Positions 6,562-14,519 are shown, counted from the stretch's first letter. The stretch is DNA of 16,241 nucleotides from CAZJOD01 sp964547525 (GCA_964547525.1 CAZJOD010000086.1:1-16241), one strand, 5' to 3'. Translations and numbers: made by a program. Notes: generated by a model not told the origin, from the sequence alone.

Positions 6562-7599
6562 TCACCCTTTCGTAAAAAATTTATCCATTTTGTGGCGTAT
6601 CATCTCCGCCCTGGTTATATCTTTTTCCTGAGGCATCATAGGTCTTCCTTTGAAATGTTGCACATGAGCGGGTTTAATTATAACCAGCAACTCATTTAAC
6701 GTTTTAAAACCAAAGTTTCCTATCATACCGGTAAATACACCGAATCTTATGTCATTCATCAGTACAAGACATTCTTCATATGATATTATTCTGGCATTTA
6801 AAAACGTACCTAAAGCTCTAAACACCCGGTCTTCCATTTTATTTGCATTTTGTTTAACCAATATCTGCCTTAATACTCTTTCCTGGTCGGATATTTGCTT
6901 CGCCACATCTCTGATACCGTTTATAATACTTTCTTCCGACTCCCCTGTTGTTATCTTGTTCGACAATATATACATGTTTCCCGGTAGTTTCTTACCGTAT
7001 TCATAAACACTCTTTAAAGAAACGTTTAACTTTTCACATGCGGCGGTTATGTTTTCCATATTACCTGTCATCACCATACCGGGTAAATGTAATAAAATCG
7101 ATACAATCAAACCCGTACCTGTTACGGTGGGATAAGCGGTTAAAAAACCAAAGTCTTTATCAAAAAGATACGGCAAATGAGCAGCGAGAAGACGATCGGT
7201 GCTCACACACGCTTCCCACGCCTCGTCGGTTTCAAGTCCGCAAAACATGCTCTGGATTCTTATGTGATCTTCCTCATTAATCATTACAGAGGTTGATTCG
7301 GTTTTTTCAAGCATCAATCCACATGATAAAGGTGAATTGACAGATTCGTGAGTGATCTGATTTTTTTCAACAAGCAGTCTTTTATCCATATCGGGTATTT
7401 CATCCGCAATTAAAAAGTTAAATCTTTTTTTCAATTCGTTATCGCTATCATATGCGGATTTTACTTTTTTCAATAACTCCGCCGAATCGGTTTTATCCAT
7501 CTTATTTGGAAATAAAAATCCTTTTAAGTTTCTTGACAACCGGATACGGGTGGATATTACCACATCATCTTCTCTTCCTTCATTTAAATACCATATCAT
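6562..7599 (-). CDS. mcsB: McsB-family protein arginine kinase, altered active site
   Basis: The 345-residue protein fits the ATP:guanido phosphotransferase family member McsB. McsB phosphorylates arginines, inactivating CtsR and marking proteins for ClpCP. Conserved parts: STRIRLSRN (16-24), RLLVEK (74-79), NEEDHIRIQ (108-116), and the C-terminal KDITRAEMIR (326-335), which matches the allosteric phosphoarginine pocket. Divergent parts: the usual CPTN-x-GTGLRAS reads YPTVTGTGLIVS (156-167), losing the reactive Cys and an Arg. The usual RG-x-YGEGSEA reads KSVYEYGKKLP (196-206), losing the Arg, the GEGSEA loop and its catalytic Glu. It overlaps mcsA by four bases (ATGA). Family membership is sure; kinase activity is doubtful. 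Confidence 0.93.
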   Translation of the reverse strand: MIWYLNEGREDDVVISTRIRLSRNLKGFLFPNKMDKTDSAELLKKVKSAYDSDNELKKRFNFLIADEIPDMDKRLLVEKNQITHESVNSPLSCGLMLEKTESTSVMINEEDHIRIQSMFCGLETDEAWEACVSTDRLLAAHLPYLFDKDFGFLTAYPTVTGTGLIVSILLHLPGMVMTGNMENITAACEKLNVSLKSVYEYGKKLPGNMYILSNKITTGESEESIINGIRDVAKQISDQERVLRQILVKQNANKMEDRVFRALGTFLNARIISYEECLVLMNDIRFGVFTGMIGNFGFKTLNELLVIIKPAHVQHFKGRPMMPQEKDITRAEMIRHKMDKFFTKG

Positions 7600-8174
7600 A
7601 ATACATTACCTCCGGTCGGCCTATCTTCCATGATTTTAATCATATCACGTATTTTTGCAGCTTCCTCGTAATCTTCCTTTGCCACCGCTTCGTTCAGCGC
7701 TTTTTTAAGATTATTTACTTTCTCAAATAGACTGTCGTCATTTTTGACTTCTTCTTTTTTCTGCATGCGTTGTTCATTATTTACCTCGACTGCCGGAGCT
7801 AATACAGGCTTATCTTCATATGACAAACCTACATGCCTGTTATTTCCATGAAGTCTTTTTAAAATCGATTCCATTCTTTCGCGAAATACATCGTAGCATT
7901 TGCCGCAACCTATAACCCCTTTTTTTCTAAAATCTGCAAAAGTCATTCTGCAATCCGGACATGTTAAGTTATCACCTGTCATTTCGGTATCAAACAAATC
8001 TCCCGACCCCATTATTCTCATTAGAAGATTGTTAACACCTGAAATTTGCTTTTGCAAACCGGGAGTAAAATCTTTGGCGCATTCAGGACACAGATGCATG
8101 GTAATCTGCATATTATTTATTAATTTTGTTATAGTTACAGTCGCTTCCCTTACTTTACACTTTTGACAAATCAT
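7596..8174 (-). CDS. mcsA: McsA, zinc-binding activator of McsB
   Basis: McsA activates and stabilises the arginine kinase McsB and helps modulate CtsR. The 192-residue protein has four CxxC pairs (C3/C6, C29/C32, C72/C75, C90/C93), expected to bind two zinc ions, and a C-terminal coiled UVR motif (KEDYEEAAKIRDMIKIME) like the UvrB-interacting segment of ClpC. I chose the ATG at 8174 because it gives the family start MICQKC and has GGAAG eight bases upstream. An in-frame TTG at 8189 would add five residues. The stop overlaps the mcsB start as ATGA, implying translational coupling, so McsA and McsB are made together. Nothing is missing here, unlike in its partner. Confidence 0.95.
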   Translation of the reverse strand: MICQKCKVREATVTITKLINNMQITMHLCPECAKDFTPGLQKQISGVNNLLMRIMGSGDLFDTEMTGDNLTCPDCRMTFADFRKKGVIGCGKCYDVFRERMESILKRLHGNNRHVGLSYEDKPVLAPAVEVNNEQRMQKKEEVKNDDSLFEKVNNLKKALNEAVAKEDYEEAAKIRDMIKIMEDRPTGGNVL

Positions 8175-8201
8175 TTTATCATCTTCCAATCTGTTAATAT
8201 T

Positions 8202-8663
8202 TTATTTTACTCTTATATACGCCAACATATTCTTCATGATAGAAGCTCTAGTTTCATCACGCAAAGGCTGCGGTATCATTTCAAGTGCACGATCACTTAC
8301 AGCCGCTTTTATCAATTCACCCGTACCGGGAGATATGATTTCGTAATCAACAAAATTGTTAATAAAAATCTGAGCGGATTGCTGAGAAATTGAATCTCCC
8401 ATGGATGCAACAATATGCATTAAATAATCGCCCGGGCTTTTAACATTTACTCGGGTAATCCGAATATGGCCACCTCCACCGCGTCTGCTTTCAACATAAT
8501 AGCCTCTTTCTTGAGTAAATCGGGTACCTATTACATAATTTATTTGAGAAGGGACGCAATTGAACCTATTAGCAAGCTCATTACGCCTTATTTCTATATT
8601 TCCTTCAGTTTCATTTATCATATCTTTTATAAAAGCTTCAATAATATCACTTAGTATAGCCAA
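8202..8663 (-). CDS. ctsR: Class III stress gene repressor CtsR
   Basis: CtsR is a dimeric winged-helix repressor of clp genes and its own operon. The 153-residue protein carries the helix-turn-helix (NELANRFNCVPSQINYVIGT, about 27-46), the glycine-rich wing RRGGGGHIRI whose arginine contacts DNA and is the known McsB target in Bacillus-type CtsR, and a C-terminal domain ending in the McsB/ClpC-interacting region. I favour the TTG at 8663 (MAILSDIIE), which lies six bases after GAGGTG; a GTG at 8672 would add three residues with a poorer ribosome-binding site. It is first in the operon behind its own operator. Sequence appears intact. Confidence 0.95.
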   Translation of the reverse strand: MAILSDIIEAFIKDMINETEGNIEIRRNELANRFNCVPSQINYVIGTRFTQERGYYVESRRGGGGHIRITRVNVKSPGDYLMHIVASMGDSISQQSAQIFINNFVDYEIISPGTGELIKAAVSDRALEMIPQPLRDETRASIMKNMLAYIRVK

Positions 8664-8689
8664 ATCCCTCACCTCTTTTTAATATTGAT

Positions 8690-8706
8690 TTTGACTTTCT
8701 TTGACT
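8690..8706 (-). promoter_or_regulatory. CtsR operator
   Basis: On the minus strand AGTCAAA, GAA, AGTCAAA gives two perfect heptads with the three-base spacing of the known CtsR box (RGTCAAA-NAN-RGTCAAA). It lies just downstream of the -10 element, over the expected start site, so bound CtsR would block initiation. This supports autoregulation of the operon. Confidence 0.93.
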
Positions 8707-8709
8707 ATT

Positions 8710-8738
8710 ATTATATTATATTTTCTAACAAATATCAA
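8710..8738 (-). promoter_or_regulatory. Sigma-A promoter of the ctsR operon
   Basis: TTGATA (8738-8733), a 17-base spacer and TATAAT (8715-8710). A second TATAAT overlaps five bases upstream at poor spacing. Transcription would start within the CtsR operator. 8739-8826 upstream is AT-rich, with nothing recognisable. Confidence 0.8.
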
Positions 8739-8826
8739 CCCAAAAAATATACAAAAACAAACAAAATAATGAAATGTTTTATGCTAGCTGTGAATTAAAA
8801 ATTCAATATACAAATCATAGAAGTTT

Positions 8827-8860
8827 GAAAAATCCCGAAAGTGTTCTTTCGGGATTTTTC
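8827..8860 (-). terminator. Strong terminator after the DUF4349 lipoprotein gene
   Basis: GAAAAATCCCGAAAG (8827-8841) pairs perfectly over 15 bp with 8846-8860 around a TGTT loop. T runs are present on both strands, so it can act both ways; by position it ends the minus transcript of 8945-9925. Confidence 0.9.
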
Positions 8861-8944
8861 ATTTTCACTTACATTTTTCTTATCTTAATTTAAGGATCTG
8901 CTTTTTTAGGGTATATTTCGACCGGTTCTAATATTAATTAAATT

Positions 8945-9925
8945 TTAGTCTTTGTTTATCGGTCTTTCATCTTTTTTATCAGGCATATATGTTGTGACCG
9001 GTGTTTTTTTAGCGCCTGCTTTTTTTAACTTTCTTACGATTAAAATTATAAGTATCGTTACGGTACCTAACACAACAATAACAGGTATGGCAGAGATAAT
9101 GAAAATAAGGATGTCACCACAAAATTCCACAGCTTTTTCAAAAGATTTTGACAATCTGTCCCAATAAGTATATTCTTTTACAGGTTTTTCACCTGGAACG
9201 GTTTCTTTCATGTTTATGGTGATAGTCGATAAACTGACCATATCGTCCCACTTTTGAATATTACCCTTATAACTTTCAATTTGATAAAGCACATCGGTAA
9301 GTCTTGATTGAATCTGAAATATAAATTGTGCATCTTTCGTTTCATCAGTTAAATATTTTTCCAACCGTCTCTTTTCATCTTCAAGCAATACAATCCTGGC
9401 CTTAGTGTCCACATATTTATATGTAATGTCATCCGAGCCTCTTTTTTCATCCATAATGGTACCTATACCGGATAGGTTCTCCATAGTCTGTTCAAATTTA
9501 TCGGCATCTACCCGAATGACGATAACACCGCTTGTTATGTATATAAATTCATTTGAACCGGAAGGATAATATTTATCTTTCCTTATGGATGTTTCTTGTA
9601 CATAACCGTACGGTGCGATCATTGTCTTTATATTGGTGTACGCACCGTTAAAGTCTTCCACATCTAACGAAACCCATGCGTTTAGAATAACTTTACGGTT
9701 ACTTAATGCACTGTTTGTGTCTAAATCATCAGAAAACAAATTGCTTTGTGATTCGGTCAGACCCATATCTTTTGAGTATGCTCCCGCCGATGTGGTTTGT
9801 GCGGTAGTGGTATATGCAACATCATAATTGCCAGCCTTGCTTTCATTGCTTTTTGATGCACAACCGCTTAGTAATACTATTGTAAACATTGATATGAGAA
9901 TAATTGTTAAAATCCTTTTTTTCAC
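8945..9925 (-). CDS. DUF4349 domain lipoprotein
   Basis: The 326-residue protein has a lipoprotein signal: basic MKKR, a hydrophobic stretch, then lipobox LLSGC with the lipidated Cys at 22. A Ser/Thr-rich linker follows. The DUF4349 domain (about 75-290) starts with VILNAWVSLDVEDFNGAYTNI and includes the GYVQETS and SGVIVIRVDADKFEQ blocks and a coiled coil (about 175-220). A membrane segment near 270-295 and a basic tail end it. The mature protein should thus be anchored at both ends. The start is GTG at 9925 with GGAGGG seven bases upstream. Function of DUF4349 proteins is poorly known; an envelope role is inference. It is transcribed alone. I saw only weak promoter-like sequence upstream. 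Confidence 0.92.
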   Translation of the reverse strand: MKKRILTIILISMFTIVLLSGCASKSNESKAGNYDVAYTTTAQTTSAGAYSKDMGLTESQSNLFSDDLDTNSALSNRKVILNAWVSLDVEDFNGAYTNIKTMIAPYGYVQETSIRKDKYYPSGSNEFIYITSGVIVIRVDADKFEQTMENLSGIGTIMDEKRGSDDITYKYVDTKARIVLLEDEKRRLEKYLTDETKDAQFIFQIQSRLTDVLYQIESYKGNIQKWDDMVSLSTITINMKETVPGEKPVKEYTYWDRLSKSFEKAVEFCGDILIFIISAIPVIVVLGTVTILIILIVRKLKKAGAKKTPVTTYMPDKKDERPINKD

Positions 9926-10164
9926 TTTTAAACCCTCCTTCGCCTACCGGCTACTTATATATATAAGACGTATATAATATTGTATATGTTCCATGTTCTA
10001 TAATATCATAAAATTAAATACAAAATCTTGATTTTAATTATTAATCCCGATACGAAGCCATAAGACGCTGTAGTTATAAAATTTATAGCGATTAACCGTT
10101 TTTTTCCGGTAAAATATATTAAAGGACATAACCGTCCCGATTCAAAATGAAAGGAACCAATATA
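9926..10164. other. Divergent intergenic region, no clear promoter assigned
   Basis: This AT-rich spacer separates the divergent lipoprotein and aldolase genes. An extended -10-like TGATATTAT occurs on the minus strand near 10005, but no good -35 partner was found. On the + strand TAAAAT near 10111 is possible but weak. I saw no riboswitch fold or RNA gene. Confidence 0.4.
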
Positions 10165-11118
10165 ATGAATAATAAAAACTTTACAGTCGGTACATATCCG
10201 ACTATGATCACACCGTATGATTCCGACGGACATATCGATTACGACGCCGTAGACCGTTTAGTGGAATGGTACTGGAAAAAAGGTTGCGACGGCATATTTG
10301 CAGTTTGTCAATCAAGTGAAGTTTTTTATCTGACATTAAATGAAAGAGTCAACCTGGCAAAACGAGTTAAAGTAAAATCCGATCAATTGGCATCTTCTGA
10401 TAAAAGCCGCCAACCTATGACCATCGTGGCATCAGGTCATATATCGGACAGTATCCCGGATCAAACCTATGAATTAAAACAAATGGCCGATACCGGGGTG
10501 GATGCCATAATCCTTATAAGCAATCGTTTGGGTGAGAAAAATACCGGAGATGACGAGTGGATACTAAATGCGGAAAAATTGCTCAAAGGACTAAACGAGG
10601 ACATACCATTAGGTATTTACGAATGCCCTAAACCGTATAAACGACTCTTAACCCCAAAAATATTAAACTGGTGTTCGGATACAGGTCGATTTCGTTTTAT
10701 AAAAGATACTTGCTGTGACGGGTTATTGATTAAAGAACGCCTTTGTCTTCTTGAAAAAACGGACATTTATCTGTTTAACGCCAATGCACAAACTTTGCTG
10801 GAAACATTACGTTACGGAGCGGCAGGATATTGCGGAGTCATGGCAAACTTCCATCCGGAGCTTTATGTAAAGCTGTGCCGTGATTTTAATAAAAATCCCG
10901 AACAATCCGAACTATTACAATCGTTTTTATGTATCGCTGCTTTTACCGAAAGTTTGGCTTATCCTGTTACCGCAAAATACCATCTTAGCTTTTTGGAAAA
11001 CATAAAAATGGAAGTTATATGCCGGTCAAGAGACACAAATGAATTAACTGATTACCAAAAATCATGTATCAAACAATTGAAACAAGCAGCCGATTATTTT
11101 GCAGCTATATTTTGTTAA
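10165..11118 (+). CDS. DapA/NanA-family class I aldolase, substrate unknown
   Basis: The 317-residue TIM barrel belongs to the dihydrodipicolinate synthase/N-acetylneuraminate lyase family. Schiff-base Lys is K180 (FRFIKDT) and the proton-relay Tyr is Y152 (GIYECP). The family's usual substrate-carboxylate motif GTTGE is replaced by CQSSE (48-52), followed by the ordinary LTLNER block; I recall a Firmicutes subfamily with this variant and it is not lysine-pathway DapA. The ATG at 10165 is preferred: AAAGGA lies nine bases upstream, whereas the earlier ATG at 10147 has none. It converges on a sugar isomerase/aldo-keto reductase operon, suggesting carbohydrate or hydroxy-acid catabolism (inference). 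A bidirectional terminator follows. Confidence 0.9.
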   Translation: MNNKNFTVGTYPTMITPYDSDGHIDYDAVDRLVEWYWKKGCDGIFAVCQSSEVFYLTLNERVNLAKRVKVKSDQLASSDKSRQPMTIVASGHISDSIPDQTYELKQMADTGVDAIILISNRLGEKNTGDDEWILNAEKLLKGLNEDIPLGIYECPKPYKRLLTPKILNWCSDTGRFRFIKDTCCDGLLIKERLCLLEKTDIYLFNANAQTLLETLRYGAAGYCGVMANFHPELYVKLCRDFNKNPEQSELLQSFLCIAAFTESLAYPVTAKYHLSFLENIKMEVICRSRDTNELTDYQKSCIKQLKQAADYFAAIFC

Positions 11119-11140
11119 ATGATGAAGCGAACAGAGGAAT

Positions 11141-11186
11141 AAAAAACGAAGGATTTATACAAGACAGACGAATCCTTCGTTTTTTT
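11141..11186. terminator. Bidirectional terminator between convergent genes
   Basis: AAAAAACGAAGGATT (11141-11155) pairs over 15 bp with 11171-11185 around a 15-base loop. It has a T run on the + side and an A run giving T on the minus side. It ends both the aldolase (+) and the aldo-keto reductase (minus). Confidence 0.9.
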
Positions 11187-11204
11187 ATTTTGTTAAAATT
11201 TATT

Positions 11205-12194
11205 TTACTTTAATAACGCTTCTATCTTTTCTAACTCGGTGTTATCAAAAACGGTATTGTTACCGGCAGCCGCACAATCTACAACTTGTCCGGGTTTACT
11301 GGCGCCTATTAAAACCGATGTGACGCGTTTATCTTTCAAAAGCCATGAAAGAGCCATCTGAGCCAACGTTTGTCCACGTTCCGAAGCAATTTGATTCAAA
11401 CTTTTTACACGTCCTATAAGATCTTCGGTAATGTTTTCGGGTTTTAAGAAAACACTTCCGCCCGCGGCTCTTGAATCCGAAGGTATGCCGTTTAAGTACC
11501 TGTCGGTTAGAATTCCTTTTGCCAAAGGTGAAAACGCTATGCATCCGACACCTTCTTGTCCTAAAACGTCTAACAGACCTTTTTCCGGTACTCTGTCAAA
11601 CATTGAATACCTTACTTGGTGGATAAGACACGGTGTACCGAGTTCTTTGAAAATCTTTAATGCTTGCCGTGTTTGTTCTGCGCTATAATTGGATACACCT
11701 GCATATAAAGCTTTACCTTGTCTGACAATAAGATCCAACGCTCCTATCGTTTCTTCCAAAGGAGTCTCAGGATCCGGTCTGTGATGATAAAAGATATCCA
11801 CATAGTCAAGATCCATACGTTTTAAGCTTTGGTCCAGACTTGATACAAGATTCTTTTTAGAACCCCATTCACCGTAAGGACCGGGCCACATATAAAATCC
11901 CGCTTTGGTAGATATAATCATTTCATCTCTGTAACTATGAAAATCCTGCTTTAATATTTTACCGAAGTTTTCTTCGGCGGCTCCCGGAGGCGGACCGTAA
12001 TTATTTGCAATATCAAAATGGGTAATACCCAAATCGAATGCTTTCTTTATCATTTCTCTACTGTTTTCAAAAACGGTCACCCCACCGAAATTATGCCATA
12101 ACCCCAATGATATCGCCGGCAGTTTTAAACCGCTTTTACCACAACGGTTATATATCATATTTTCGTACCTATTATCGTTCGGTTTATATTTCAT
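11205..12194 (-). CDS. Aldo/keto reductase, YghZ-like
   Basis: The 329-residue protein is very close in pattern to E. coli YghZ, an NADPH-dependent reductase able to reduce L-glyceraldehyde 3-phosphate and methylglyoxal; the family also resembles Kv-beta subunits. It shows CGKSGLKLPAISLGLWHNFG at the start, then the catalytic tetrad D61, Y66 (NNYGPPPG), K97 (STKAG) and H138 (FYHHR). The C-terminal SVLIGASKPGQV motif is the NADP-binding signature. The ATG at 12194 has AAGGAG five bases upstream; an in-frame TTG at 12218 lacks support. It lies 34 bases after the isomerase/epimerase stop, with no terminator between, so the two are one operon. The substrate in this organism is unknown. Confidence 0.93.
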   Translation of the reverse strand: MKYKPNDNRYENMIYNRCGKSGLKLPAISLGLWHNFGGVTVFENSREMIKKAFDLGITHFDIANNYGPPPGAAEENFGKILKQDFHSYRDEMIISTKAGFYMWPGPYGEWGSKKNLVSSLDQSLKRMDLDYVDIFYHHRPDPETPLEETIGALDLIVRQGKALYAGVSNYSAEQTRQALKIFKELGTPCLIHQVRYSMFDRVPEKGLLDVLGQEGVGCIAFSPLAKGILTDRYLNGIPSDSRAAGGSVFLKPENITEDLIGRVKSLNQIASERGQTLAQMALSWLLKDKRVTSVLIGASKPGQVVDCAAAGNNTVFDNTELEKIEALLK

Positions 12195-12228
12195 GATAAC
12201 TCCTTCCTCGTTTTTCAAACCGGTTATT

Positions 12229-13011
12229 TTATTTAAAATAACTCTTTATAAATTCTATGCATTCTAACGCTTGTCTTTCAAATTCTTTCGGGTCAGAGGG
12301 TTTAACGTCAACTTCCAAGCTTAAACGGCCTTTATATTTTATAGTGTTCAACATTCCGAAAAACCTGTCAAAATATTCTCTGTCTTTTTCTCCAATAAAA
12401 CCTAATTCAATATCTCGAAGGTGAACATGATGTAAATACTCACTACCTGCATCCAATATAATTTTTGGATCTTCATTTTCTTTCATCATGTGAAAATTAT
12501 CCGCAAGCAGTCTTATATTAGGATGATCCACTCTGCGGCACATAGAAAGCCCTTCACTTACTCTGTTTATAATATTACAATTTTTTTGAAAAAGTGGTTC
12601 TATAACTATAGTTATACCGTAATTTCTAGCAATCTCTCCCGCTGTTTTAAAAAACGACACAAGCTGTTCCCATGCCGTATCGTAGTCATAACCTTCAGGC
12701 ACTCTTCTTGATCCCCCGCTTCCGTATACAATCGTTTGTCCTCCTAATTGTTTACATCTGTTAAGAGAATGATTCAAGTAGTCGACTATTTTTTGTTGCG
12801 ACACCTCGGGTCCCGTTGTTTTTATATCAGACGGAAAAAATAAACAAAACGCCCTAGCGGGCAAACCCGCCGTTGTAAGCTCTTTTTTAAATAAATTAAA
12901 TTCGTCTTCCGACATTTTTGAAACATTGTACACCGAAGGTTCGACAAAATCAAAACCTAACCTTTTTATTAACTCCAAACGATCCGAACAACCTGTTATT
13001 CCTATTTCCAA
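12229..13011 (-). CDS. Sugar phosphate isomerase/epimerase (AP endonuclease 2-like TIM barrel)
   Basis: The 260-residue protein fits the xylose-isomerase-like TIM barrel superfamily, which isomerises or epimerises ketoses, inosose and related sugars with a divalent metal. Candidate metal ligands follow the usual pattern: E138 (IVIEPL), D171 with H174 (LADNFHM), H197 (HVHLRD) and E233 (SLEVDV). The start is TTG at 13011 with GGGAG eight bases upstream; the resulting MEIGITGC is typical of the family, and no in-frame ATG serves better. It is the first gene of an operon with the aldo-keto reductase, driven by the promoter at 13073-13101. Exact substrate cannot be read from sequence. Confidence 0.88.
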   Translation of the reverse strand: MEIGITGCSDRLELIKRLGFDFVEPSVYNVSKMSEDEFNLFKKELTTAGLPARAFCLFFPSDIKTTGPEVSQQKIVDYLNHSLNRCKQLGGQTIVYGSGGSRRVPEGYDYDTAWEQLVSFFKTAGEIARNYGITIVIEPLFQKNCNIINRVSEGLSMCRRVDHPNIRLLADNFHMMKENEDPKIILDAGSEYLHHVHLRDIELGFIGEKDREYFDRFFGMLNTIKYKGRLSLEVDVKPSDPKEFERQALECIEFIKSYFK

Positions 13012-13072
13012 AACATCATCTCCCGTCGTTTAATAAAGATGCCGATGCGAATTTTGCCAGACACCTTCCTAT

Positions 13073-13101
13073 ATTATACCAAGTAACCTACTATGTTTCA
13101 A
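13073..13101 (-). promoter_or_regulatory. Sigma-A promoter of the isomerase/reductase operon
   Basis: TTGAAA (13101-13096), a 17-base spacer and TATAAT (13078-13073) on the minus strand. Start expected near 13066, leaving a leader of about 55 bases to the TTG start. A palindrome overlaps the -35. Confidence 0.8.
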
Positions 13102-13105
13102 CATA
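13092..13105. promoter_or_regulatory. Dyad over the -35 box, possible operator
   Basis: TATGTT-TC-AACATA is a perfect 14-base dyad with a two-base centre, covering the whole -35 element. Its place suits a repressor of the isomerase/reductase operon. No regulator gene lies in the window and I cannot name the family. Confidence 0.45.
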
Positions 13106-13218
13106 ACAATTTATTATTAACAAAACCGGCGATACTCTCGGTACTGTCTTCCCAGTAACGTGAAATAGCTTGATAAAGGTTTTAAATAACGGGACTTGTG
13201 GTAAATTTATGCTGCAAG

Positions 13219-13227
13219 TGATATAAT
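13219..13227 (+). promoter_or_regulatory. Extended -10 element, probable mtnA promoter
   Basis: TGATATAAT is a perfect extended -10 without a convincing -35. A second TATAAT occurs at 13289-13294, also without a -35. The first would give a leader of about 95 bases. No SAM riboswitch pattern was recognised before mtnA. Ribosome-binding site GGAGG is at 13317-13321. Confidence 0.5.
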
Positions 13228-13326
13228 TAAATAAACCTTGAATTAATTCTACCGGCAGTGAAATCTATATTATATCAAGTTGATCGGGTATAATATATAA
13301 CTATTATGATATAAGCGGAGGATTTT

Positions 13327-14519
13327 ATGAAACCTGTATGTTTCGAAAATAAAAAATTAAAATTAATAGATCAAAGAAAATTACCGTTAGATTTGATCAT
13401 AAACGAATATGTCGATTATAGGGCTGTTTGTATAGCTATAAAAGATATGGTTGTTCGTGGTGCACCGGCTATCGGTGTTACCGCCGCATACGGGACATAT
13501 TTAGCCGCATTGGAGTTTGAAAAAGAAAGTCCCGAAATATTTTTTACCAACATGGAAAAAGCTTTAGTTGAATTTTCTAAAACCAGACCGACAGCTGTCA
13601 ACCTTTTCTGGGCAATCAACAAAATGAGATTTTTGTTATCAAGTAGTAAAAATTTACCTAACTCACACATAACGATTTTAATAAAGGAAAAAGCGGACGA
13701 AATCTTTAACGAAGATGTATTACTGTGTAAACAAATTGGTGATAACGGTGCAACGCTCATAAAAAACGAATCCTGCATACTGACTCATTGCAATGCCGGC
13801 GCTTTAGCCACTTCCGATTACGGAACCGCTCTAGGAGTTGTGCGTTCGGCGTTTAAACAAGGAAAAGTAAAAATGGTTTATGCGGACGAAACCAGGCCTT
13901 TTTTGCAAGGTTCGAGATTGACCGCATACGAATTGCACCATGACGAAATACCTGTAACCGTTATAACTGATAACATGGCAGGATACTTCATGCAACAAAA
14001 AATGATCGATTGTGTAGTTACAGGTGCCGACCGGATTGCCGCAAACGGCGATACCGCTAATAAAATAGGCACATACTCCTTGGCGGTTTTGGCTAAATTC
14101 CATAACATACCCTTTTATATTGCGGCACCGTATTCGACATTTGATTTTAATATCGCTACAGGCGATGATATCACAATTGAGTACAGGAATCCCAAAGAAG
14201 TATCTCATATTAGCGGTATACAGGTAGTGCCGAACGGAGTTAACATTTTAAATCCGGCTTTTGATGTGACACCATCGGAACTTATCACAGCGATTATTAC
14301 CGAACGTGATATCATTACACCNNNNNNNNNNNNNNNNNNNNNNNNNNNNNNNNNNNNNNNNNNNNNNNNNNNNNNNNNNNNNNNNNNNNNNNNNNNNNNN
14401 NNNNNNNNNNNNNNNNNNNNNTGACACCATCGGAACTTATCACAGCGATTATTACCGAACGTGATATCATTACACCTCCTTATGTTGACAACATCCGAAA
14501 ATACGGCAGTCACTTATAA
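13327..14519 (+). CDS. mtnA: S-methyl-5-thioribose-1-phosphate isomerase MtnA, interrupted by artificial gap
   Basis: MtnA converts methylthioribose 1-phosphate to methylthioribulose 1-phosphate in methionine salvage and is related to eIF2B. Visible family blocks include VVRGAPAIG (42-50), the catalytic Cys C155 (ILTHCNAGALAT), YADETRPFLQG, and the catalytic Asp D235 (VTGADRIAANGDTANKIGTY). The ATG follows GGAGG. The frame is broken only by 100 N; removing the N and one of two identical 55-base flanks gives 345 residues ending PPYVDNIRKYGSHL and TAA (14517-14519), a normal MtnA. No other methionine-salvage gene is nearby, so the enzyme may work alone; 5-deoxyribose-type isomerases of the same family are an alternative. 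Confidence 0.93.
14267..14321 (+). repeat. 55-base copy left of the N gap
   Basis: Identical over all 55 bases to 14422-14476, the copy right after the N run. It is the overlapping end of two contigs, not a biological duplication. Confidence 0.95.
14322..14421. other. Assembly gap of exactly 100 N
   Basis: The round length marks a scaffold placeholder. Because the flanks overlap by 55 bases the true gap length is probably zero, and coordinates to the right are inflated by about 155 bases. Confidence 0.97.
14422..14476 (+). repeat. 55-base copy right of the N gap
   Basis: Second copy of 14267-14321. It continues directly into the last codons of mtnA, so this is the copy joined to the true 3' end. 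Confidence 0.95.

Noticed and set aside
5930..6631. Long + strand open frame (233 codons) opposite clpC
   Set aside because: It is antisense to highly conserved ClpC and mcsB codons, has no ribosome-binding site and no recognisable domain.
13106..13326. SAM riboswitch before mtnA
   Set aside because: The conserved S-box core and an expression-platform terminator were not found.
14267..14476. Biological direct repeat in mtnA
   Set aside because: The two identical copies flank exactly 100 N and merge into one correct reading frame, so it is an assembly overlap.
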